Source of the DNA: Vulcanimicrobiota bacterium
GTDB lineage: Bacteria; Vulcanimicrobiota; Vulcanimicrobiia; Vulcanimicrobiales; Vulcanimicrobiaceae
Assembly: GCA_013043945.1 (NCBI GenBank)
Contig: JABEUW010000082.1
Location: 1 to 5,493, forward strand
Direction: 5' to 3'
Length of the DNA stretch: 5,493 nt
The notes below the pieces were generated by a model, which worked only from the letters and a program-made list of their open reading frames with translations, ran no database searches and was not told the DNA's origin. Both the position numbers and the translations under genes were made by a program. Shown here in pieces: positions 1 to 4,680 of this stretch. Each line of letters begins with the position of its first letter. Within the stretch, counting starts at the first letter, position 1.

Positions 1-1
1 C

Positions 2-469
2 GGCTACTGGGGGCAGAGCGTCGGCTACTACGGCGACGTCAACTATGGCTGCGGCTACTACGGCCGCGGCTACGACGGCGGCGAGTGGGATGGCGACCGT
101 TTCCGCTACAACAGCTACGTAACGCACGTCGATCGCAACACCATCGGGAATGCGGTCTATTACAACCCGCACGTCTATCGCCGCACACCACAGGAGTCGC
201 GCTCGAGCTTCGTCCAGGTAACGCATGTCGCCGCTCCGCGGAACGCCCGCTACCAGCAGCCGCAACCGCGCTACCAGCCGCAGCGCCGGCAGCCACAGCC
301 GCGCTACCAGCCGCAACGGCAGCAGCCGCAGCCGCGCTACCAGCCGCAACGGCAGCAGCCGCAGCCGCGCTACCAGCCGCAACGGCAGCAGCCACAACCG
401 CGCGGTAACCAGCAGCAGAGCCGCGGCCACGATAAAGGCGGCCACGGGCACGGCAGACCGCCCGCCTAA
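2..469 (+). CDS. YXWGXW-type exported protein, 5'-truncated by the window edge
   Basis: The frame is open from base 2 to TAA at 467-469, giving 155 visible residues; the N-terminus lies outside the window. It begins GYWGQSVGYYG and continues with NYG.GYYGRGYDGG, closely matching residues 103-130 of the complete paralogue at 585-1256. Shared blocks include YVTHVD and VYRR.P. The missing part is therefore expected to carry a signal peptide and WxxGxW repeats, but that is inference. From about residue 83 the protein turns into a Gln/Pro/Arg-rich repeat tract with the 11-residue unit RYQPQRQQPQP. It ends in a Gly/His-rich tail, GHDKGGHGHGRPPA. The molecular function of the family is unknown. The repeat tract looks like an extended, positively charged linker, and the His-rich tail could bind metal, but neither is shown. 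Family assignment is fairly sure because of the paralogue; function is not. Confidence 0.8.
   Translation, partial: GYWGQSVGYYGDVNYGCGYYGRGYDGGEWDGDRFRYNSYVTHVDRNTIGNAVYYNPHVYRRTPQESRSSFVQVTHVAAPRNARYQQPQPRYQPQRRQPQPRYQPQRQQPQPRYQPQRQQPQPRYQPQRQQPQPRGNQQQSRGHDKGGHGHGRPPA
269..400 (+). repeat. Four 33-bp in-frame tandem repeats (11-residue RYQPQRQQPQP unit)
   Basis: Units run 269-301, 302-334, 335-367 and 368-400, each starting CGCTACCAGCCGCA. A 7-codon partial unit (RYQQPQP) precedes them at 248-268. Units 2 and 3 are identical at the DNA level. Unit 4 differs from them at two synonymous third positions, and unit 1 has one residue change (RYQPQRRQPQP). The period is a multiple of three, so gain or loss of units keeps the reading frame. 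Near-identical DNA suggests recent expansion by slippage or recombination. Confidence 0.93.
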
Positions 470-490
470 ACACCCCAGCGCAACATTGGC

Positions 491-513
491 GCGGTCGTCC
501 TTCGGGCGGCCGC
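491..513 (+). other. UUCG-capped stem-loop between the two paralogues
   Basis: The arm 491-500 (GCGGTCGTCC) pairs with 505-513 (GGCGGCCGC) around a TTCG loop at 501-504. This gives nine pairs, including one G-U, with a single bulged T at 498. A C(UUCG)G cap is a known, unusually stable RNA tetraloop. The hairpin starts 22 nt after the upstream stop codon, where a 3'-end or processing structure is plausible. No U-tract follows, so it is not a canonical Rho-independent terminator. The rest of the 115-bp gap (470-584) shows no promoter I can defend. Confidence 0.45.
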
Positions 514-584
514 ACCGATGCTGCGTGAAGCTCCATCGTTTGGGGAAGAATCGGAGGGGTAACTCCCAGATTGAAGGCACCTCT

Positions 585-1256
585 ATGAAATCTTCGCGCG
601 CTCTTTTCGTCGCGATCGTCGCTACCGTCGCATTTTTTATGCCTCGGCCGGCATCAGCGATTACGCTGAGCCAAATTATCTCGCTGATCGCGCCGCCGGC
701 TATCCCTTCGTACTCCTACCAGCAGCCCGCGCCGCCGGCACCGAACTCCATGTGGATACCGGGGTACTGGAACTGGAATGGCAGCGCGTACAATTGGGTC
801 GCGGGGCGATGGACATACGCACCGCGTCCGGGGCTTGTGTGGACGCCCTCTTACTGGCAGGCGACACCGGCGGGTTACGTCTATCACTCCGGCTATTGGG
901 GCAACAGCGTCGGCTATTACGGCAATCTCAATTACGGCCACGGATATTTCGGCCGGGGCTACGACGGTGGCAAATGGCAGGGCCAATCCTTCCACTACAA
1001 CACCTACGTCACCCACGTCGACCAGCATACCGTCCATGCGGTCTACTTCGATCGGAACGTCTATCGACGTTCGCCACAATGGAACCATCAAAGTTTCGTC
1101 GGACACATGCATGCGGCGGATCGCGGACACGCGATGCAGACGAATCACGGCGCTCCCCCGGCTAAAGAGTCCGGGCGCGGAAAAGCCTCGAACAAGCACG
1201 CGGACAAAAGCGGCAAGGGAAACAGCGGGCACGGCCACGGCAAGCCGCCACGCTAA
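585..1256 (+). CDS. YXWGXW repeat-containing exported protein
   Basis: The product has 223 residues. The ATG at 585 is preceded by GAAGG at 573-577 with 7-nt spacing, and it opens a clear signal peptide: a basic MKSSR start, a hydrophobic stretch to about residue 19, and PASA before a likely cleavage at 25/26. This frame is open upstream to 225, but that stretch only shadows the previous gene, so 585 is the start. The mature protein carries WxxGxW-type repeats: WIPGYW (57-62), WVAGRW (71-76), WTPSYW (86-91) and a degenerate YHSGYW (100-105). This pattern is typical of the YXWGXW/WXXGXW repeat family of exported bacterial proteins, whose function is unknown. A Gly/Tyr-rich core (VGYYG, GYFGRGYDGG) follows, then a YVTHVD block, then a Lys/Gly/His-rich tail ending GHGHGKPPR. 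It is a tandem paralogue of the upstream partial gene but lacks its 11-residue repeats. Confidence 0.88.
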   Translation: MKSSRALFVAIVATVAFFMPRPASAITLSQIISLIAPPAIPSYSYQQPAPPAPNSMWIPGYWNWNGSAYNWVAGRWTYAPRPGLVWTPSYWQATPAGYVYHSGYWGNSVGYYGNLNYGHGYFGRGYDGGKWQGQSFHYNTYVTHVDQHTVHAVYFDRNVYRRSPQWNHQSFVGHMHAADRGHAMQTNHGAPPAKESGRGKASNKHADKSGKGNSGHGHGKPPR

Positions 1257-1280
1257 ACGAGAGCTATCTCACAAAAACGC

Positions 1281-2365
1281 TTATTGATTTGGAATAAAGT
1301 GAAAGACCGTGAGCGAATAATCGAGACCGCCGGCGTATATATCGTCGGCGGTCTCTTGTAATACCACCGAGATCGATGCGTCCGGTGAATCCCAGCGCGT
1401 ACGATGCGTCGACATGACGGTTGCCAATCTCGTCTGGTCGTTCATCCGCTGCACGTAATTTGCGGGAAGATCTTTCGTTATCGACGCACTCACCGCATCG
1501 TACGTAAGTGATTTTCCAAAGAGCGTCGGTGAACTGCAGGCCAGCATCCATTTCGAGTCATCGTTATTTTGGTTCGGGTGATAGAGCGCGGCATTGATTT
1601 CGCAGCTCGAATACGGCTGTGCGAGGTGAAATAAGGTGGCGTATTTTCCATTGAACGCCGCCCCGAACGCACTGCCATCTTGGTCGGGAACCGGTCGCCC
1701 GCGAATGCTCGCAAAATTCGTTGGGGCCGCTTTGAGACCGAGGGCAACCTCGCGCGCGAATGCGCCGAGAAATGCCGTGCGCTGCGCCGGCGTCATGCCG
1801 CGCGCGTAAAGGGCGAAGCGATGGTGCGAGGTGATGTAATGCCGTACCGAGATTTCAACGCCGACCGAGGCCGGATGCGAGCCCGAGGCCGCTTCGACGA
1901 ACGGCGCCGCGACGACGCTGCGGCCGTTCGATGCCGTCCACCTCCAAATCGTCGCGCCGGTGCGTTTATTGAGTGCGCCCACGAGCGTGAAGCCTTTAAG
2001 CGAGGGCGAGAGATCCTTCGCCGCGAGGTGAGAGGCGCGGAAGATGCTCGTCGTCGGAGGGAAATACCATACGAAGTGCACCGACCAATACTCTCGTTGC
2101 CCCGGTGCGGCGAAGGTATGCCCGATCGTGCCGTGCGGCAGCGCGAGAACGCGCACGCCATACGCGTCGTAGAACTGCGTCGCTTCGGTGCGTTTGCCGC
2201 GCAGCGGCGCGAAATTTTTTCCATCGCTGCGACGAGATGCGGCATCGCCCGCTCGAGATAATTTGTCGCCGGGGGGTTCGCCGCCAACGCCGGGAGCACA
2301 AAGAACGCGGCGATCGCAGCTATCACGGCAACGCGCAAGCGATTTTTAAGAGCGAGGTACTTCAC
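1281..2365 (-). CDS. Secreted protein of unknown function, reading frame broken at an A6 run
   Basis: Translation from GTG at 2365 gives a convincing signal peptide: KNR-containing start, a hydrophobic core around residues 12-25, and cleavage after ALA near residue 28. The sequence NPPATNYLERAMPHLVAAMEK follows, ending at residue 50. The frame then turns into Arg/Ser-rich nonsense that stops near 1793. The -1 frame carries natural-looking protein from AAT at 2216 to TAA at 1283-1281, starting NFAPLRGKRTEATQFYD. Joining the two at the A run gives about 361 residues. A GTG at 2156 could start the downstream part alone (291 residues), but that would drop the signal peptide and the NFAPLRG motif. 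That motif has a looser second copy, NFASIRGRP, in the C-terminal half, which supports the joined reading. The start is weak: AGAG lies about 10 nt upstream. I recognise no family. The OsmC-like gene lies 84 bp upstream on the same strand; the gap holds an A8 tract but no clear promoter. It may be a pseudogene, an assembly error or a slippage gene. Confidence 0.72.
1323..1355 (+). terminator. Strong hairpin in the convergent 3' region; candidate terminator
   Basis: The arm 1323-1332 (GAGACCGCCG) is perfectly repeated in inverse at 1346-1355. Three further pairs (one G-U) extend the stem to 13 bp, leaving a 7-nt TATATAT loop at 1336-1342. It lies 67 nt past the stop of the + strand gene and inside the 3' end of the minus-strand gene. 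The non-Watson-Crick pair is G-U in + strand RNA but A-C in minus-strand RNA, so the fold favours the + transcript. The following TTGTAATA is a poor U-tract, so terminator activity is uncertain. The stem may be partly a coincidence of coding sequence. Confidence 0.35.
2211..2222 (-). other. Frameshift site: A6 run at the junction of the two frames
   Basis: On the minus strand the sequence reads GG AAAAAA TTTC. The upstream frame reads ATG GAA AAA ATT TCG (M E K I S); the downstream frame reads AAT TTC GCG CCG (N F A P). One extra A would fuse them as M-E-K-N-F-A-P-L. The tRNA on AAA could also slip back one base and re-pair fully, so translational -1 slippage or transcriptional slippage is possible. 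A homopolymer deletion, real or from sequencing, is the simplest explanation. Confidence 0.65.
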
Positions 2366-2449
2366 GGCGGCGCATCTCTTTCGTTCGGTGCGGCCGCCTT
2401 CGTCAGAAAGCGGGCGCTCTCTTTTTTTTCGGGCACCGCGCGGCGGCGA

Positions 2450-2893
2450 TTACGAAGCGGTGAGTTTGACCTCGACGGCGATCCCCTGACGCACGCTTGC
2501 CGTGACGGTGCAGTAATCCTCGAAGAGCGCGCGGCAGCGCTCGAAACGTTCGCGCTGCTCTTCGGGCACCTCCGCTTGCAGTTCCACCTCGATCGCTCCT
2601 ATGCGCAGGCGCCCGCGTTCGTTGCGCGTCTTGTGAATCGAAACGTTCGCGCGCAATGCATCGAGCGAGGCATGCGTCTTCCCCACGCAAAACAGCAGGC
2701 TCGAGGCCAAGCAACTGCCGACCGCCGCGCCGAGCATCGCATCGGGGCTCGGGCCGCGCTCTTCGCCGAGCGGCGGGCCCTCCTCGGCGAAAAACTCCGG
2801 CACGCTCGTTCCCTCGACGCGAACGAGAAATTCGTAGCCTTCGCGCCGCTCCAGGGTCACCTTCGTCGGTTGGGGCTCCTCGTGGCTCGCCAT
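2450..2893 (-). CDS. OsmC family protein (thiol-dependent peroxide reductase-like)
   Basis: The product has 147 residues, the usual size for an OsmC/Ohr-fold protein. ATG at 2893 is chosen because GAGGAG lies 6 nt upstream (2905-2900) and because the preceding 64 in-frame codons look like non-coding sequence. The sequence shows the family layout: an N-terminal beta region (EGYEFLVRVEG), the signature PLGEERGPSPDAMLGAAVGSC at about 41-61, a helix (LASSLLFCVGK), a second beta region, and CTVTASVRQGI near the C-terminus. Cys61 and Cys128 occupy the positions of the two conserved redox cysteines, so peroxide reduction is plausible. OsmC and Ohr members reduce organic or inorganic peroxides in the cytosol through this pair. 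Cys69 and Cys120 are additional. I cannot separate OsmC, Ohr and YhfA-like subgroups confidently, so no symbol is given. It is divergent from the membrane-protein gene at 3027. Confidence 0.9.
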   Translation of the reverse strand: MASHEEPQPTKVTLERREGYEFLVRVEGTSVPEFFAEEGPPLGEERGPSPDAMLGAAVGSCLASSLLFCVGKTHASLDALRANVSIHKTRNERGRLRIGAIEVELQAEVPEEQRERFERCRALFEDYCTVTASVRQGIAVEVKLTAS

Positions 2894-2913
2894 ATCGATC
2901 TCCTCAATCGGGC

Positions 2914-2931
2914 GCTGCGAGATCTCGCAGC
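2914..2931. promoter_or_regulatory. Perfect 18-bp palindrome in the divergent intergenic region (candidate operator)
   Basis: GCTGCGAGATCTCGCAGC reads identically on both strands and is centred between 2922 and 2923. It lies 21 bp upstream of the OsmC-like ATG and about 95 bp upstream of the start at 3027. Size and symmetry fit a binding site for a dimeric regulator of one or both divergent genes. It could also form a 5'-UTR hairpin, although a palindrome with no spacer makes a poor loop. No regulator gene is visible in the window, and no convincing -35/-10 pair could be placed around it. Confidence 0.45.
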
Positions 2932-3026
2932 TCTTACATTCAAACGCGCTCGCTCTCCCGCACTCCTGCACCGCGACGCTCCCTGTGGCAGTGGGAGCAA
3001 TCGAGCGAGCGGGAGAAGAGCGCCGC

Positions 3027-3515
3027 ATGGCTCCCACTACCCGCCAATATCCCGCGATTCTCGCACGCGGTATCCTCGCCGGCATCGTCGGCGCGATCTT
3101 GATCGACGGCTTCCTCTACGTCACTCAAGTGCGCCCGCAAGGCGGCACGATGCTCCAACTCTGGAGTTTCGTCGCCATGGCCGCGATGGGGAAGGGCATC
3201 CTCGCTAACCCGCTCGCACCGCTCTATGGCGCGCTCGTCCACCTCCTGGTCTCGCTGGCGTGGGGCGTCGCCTTCGCGTGGGTCGCCGCGTCGCAACCCT
3301 ATATTGCGAAGCGATGGCTGCCATCGGGGCTCGCTTACGGCGTCGTCGTCTATCTTGCGATGGATGTGGTGATGCTCGCGGCCGGCGTTTTGCAGAACCC
3401 CAAGACACCGAACGATCTGATCTTCCAATTACTCGCGCACATGGTGTTCTTCGGCTTACCGATCGCCTGGATCGTCGCGGCGATGACGCCCGCCTCCGCC
3501 GACGCGCAAGCCTAG
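3027..3515 (+). CDS. Small polytopic membrane protein of unknown function
   Basis: The product has 162 residues. ATG at 3027 follows GGGAG at 3011-3015 and AGAG at 3017-3020 (6-nt spacing). A GTG at 2985 would add 14 charged residues and is less likely. Hydrophobic segments fall at about 12-32 (ILARGILAGIVGAILIDGFL), 64-87, 100-122 and 131-152, with a weaker one near 42-58, giving four or five membrane spans. A polar-in-membrane motif, HLLVSLAWG (72-80), lies in the second strong span. The layout resembles small bacterial inner-membrane proteins of unknown role; I do not recognise a named family. Its TAG stop is separated from the alr start by one base, so the two are very likely cotranscribed and translationally coupled. 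That hints at an envelope role but does not show one. Confidence 0.8.
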   Translation: MAPTTRQYPAILARGILAGIVGAILIDGFLYVTQVRPQGGTMLQLWSFVAMAAMGKGILANPLAPLYGALVHLLVSLAWGVAFAWVAASQPYIAKRWLPSGLAYGVVVYLAMDVVMLAAGVLQNPKTPNDLIFQLLAHMVFFGLPIAWIVAAMTPASADAQA

Positions 3516-3516
3516 C

Positions 3517-4638
3517 GTGAACGACGGGCTCGAAATTTCGCTCGCGGCTCTGCGCGCGAATGCCGACGCGTTGCGTGCGCTCGTCGCTCCGACGCATGCG
3601 GCGTTCGTGGTGAAAGGCAATGCCTACGGCCACGGAGCGCCGGAGGTTGCCCGCGCCATCGAATCGCACGCGCGCTACCTTTGCGTCTACACCATCGATG
3701 AGGCGCTCGCGTTGCGCGCCGCCGGTATCGTTGCGCCGCTGCTCATTCTCGGCCCGGTTCCGGCGGCATCGCTGCGCGCGGCCCTCGAACACGATTGTGA
3801 GTTGCCCCTCTGGGACGAACGCGGATATCTTCACGACCTCGCCGCGGCGGCCCGCGCCTGCGGAAAAACGGCACGCGTCCACGTAAAAATCAATACCGGC
3901 CTCAACCGCTTCGGCATCGCCGCCGAAGAATGCGATGCGTTGCTCGACGCCGTAGAGAGCGTTCGCAACGTCGAGATCGTCGGGGTCTTCTCGCATCTCG
4001 CCGCCGCAGAAGAGATCGACTCGCCGTACACCCAATACCAGCTCGCGCGCTTTACCCTCGCGCGCGAACGCGTGCGTGCGCGCTTTCCGGCGGCACAACA
4101 GCATATCGCGGCCTCGGCGGCGGCGATGCTCTGGCCGCAATCGCGGCTCGATATCGCGCGTTTCGGGATCGCGCTCTACGGCCTTTGGCCCTCGGAGCAG
4201 ACGCAGGCGGCGATGCGTGATTCCGGCCTCTCGCTGCGCCCCGCGCTTTCGTATCGCTCGCAACTCGTCGTCACGCGCGAGATCGAGGCGGGTGAGGCGA
4301 TCGGCTATGGCTGCACTTTTCACGCTCCGCGCGCGATGCGCATCGGCGTGCTGCCGTTGGGCTACGCCGACGGCATTCCCAGGTTGCTCTCGAACGGCGG
4401 CAGTTTTCTGGTCGACGGCGCGCGCTGCGCGATCCTCGGGCGGATCGCGATGAACACGACCGTGCTCGATCTCACCCACGCCTCCGCCGCTGGTGTCGGA
4501 GCAGCGGTAACGCTGATCGGGTGCGATGGGAACGAAGAGATCTCTGCCGACGATTGGGCGCGCTGGGCGCAGACGATCTCCTACGAGATCGTGACCCGGT
4601 TACCGAGTTCGCTACCACGCACGTTTACCGAACTTTAG
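3517..4638 (+). CDS. alr: Alanine racemase (PLP-dependent)
   Basis: This enzyme interconverts L- and D-alanine in the cytosol and supplies D-alanine for peptidoglycan. The product has 373 residues, normal for the family. The N-terminal TIM-barrel holds the PLP motif VVKGNAYGHG, with Lys33 the Schiff-base lysine and Tyr37 nearby. KINTGLNRFG (124-133) supplies Lys124 and Arg131. His160 (FSH), Ser200 and RFGIALYG (Arg215, Tyr221) match cofactor-binding positions. The C-terminal beta domain has the catalytic tyrosine Tyr264 in IGYGCTF, then LGYADGIPR, GRIAMN (Met312) and SYEI (Tyr356). The residue after Met312 is Asn, where Geobacillus Alr has Asp313. Both catalytic bases are present, so activity is expected. 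The start is GTG at 3517, one base after the upstream stop and without a strong Shine-Dalgarno, which suggests coupling. A biosynthetic or a catabolic (dadX-like) role cannot be told apart by sequence; the absence of a dadA neighbour favours alr. Confidence 0.96.
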   Translation: MNDGLEISLAALRANADALRALVAPTHAAFVVKGNAYGHGAPEVARAIESHARYLCVYTIDEALALRAAGIVAPLLILGPVPAASLRAALEHDCELPLWDERGYLHDLAAAARACGKTARVHVKINTGLNRFGIAAEECDALLDAVESVRNVEIVGVFSHLAAAEEIDSPYTQYQLARFTLARERVRARFPAAQQHIAASAAAMLWPQSRLDIARFGIALYGLWPSEQTQAAMRDSGLSLRPALSYRSQLVVTREIEAGEAIGYGCTFHAPRAMRIGVLPLGYADGIPRLLSNGGSFLVDGARCAILGRIAMNTTVLDLTHASAAGVGAAVTLIGCDGNEEISADDWARWAQTISYEIVTRLPSSLPRTFTEL

Positions 4639-4680
4639 CCCCAGCGTAACAAGCAGCCGCTTACGGACGTTTTACGAACG

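Noticed and set aside
39..536. Long minus-strand frame rich in Ala/Gly repeats opposite the first gene
   Set aside because: It is the antisense shadow of the 33-bp repeat and has no start context or recognisable domain.
225..584. In-frame upstream extension of the 585-1256 gene
   Set aside because: It overlaps the repeat tract of the preceding gene in another frame, and a clean signal peptide with a ribosome-binding site begins at 585.
470..584. Possible promoter for the second YXWGXW gene
   Set aside because: No -35/-10 pair with sensible spacing could be seen; the gene may be read from upstream.
654..1238. 194-residue minus-strand frame opposite the YXWGXW gene
   Set aside because: Its composition (Arg/Val/Asp-rich, no domain) is that of an antisense shadow; the + strand frame has the family motifs.
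2402..2430. T8 run preceded by a short imperfect stem, resembling a + strand terminator
   Set aside because: The stem is only about five pairs with a mismatch, and no + strand gene ends here; on the minus strand it is just an A-rich leader.
2894..2960. Possible sigma70-like promoter for the OsmC-like gene (TTGAAT and TAAGAG on the minus strand)
   Set aside because: The two elements overlap or are wrongly spaced, so no credible -35/-10 pair can be assigned.
2105..3208. 367-residue + strand frame across the OsmC-like gene and the divergent intergenic region
   Set aside because: It is Arg/Ala-rich with no motif and lies opposite a confidently identified gene; GC-rich DNA readily gives such open frames.
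3205..4479. 424-residue minus-strand frame opposite alr
   Set aside because: It is an Arg-rich shadow of alr, whose catalytic motifs are all intact on the + strand.
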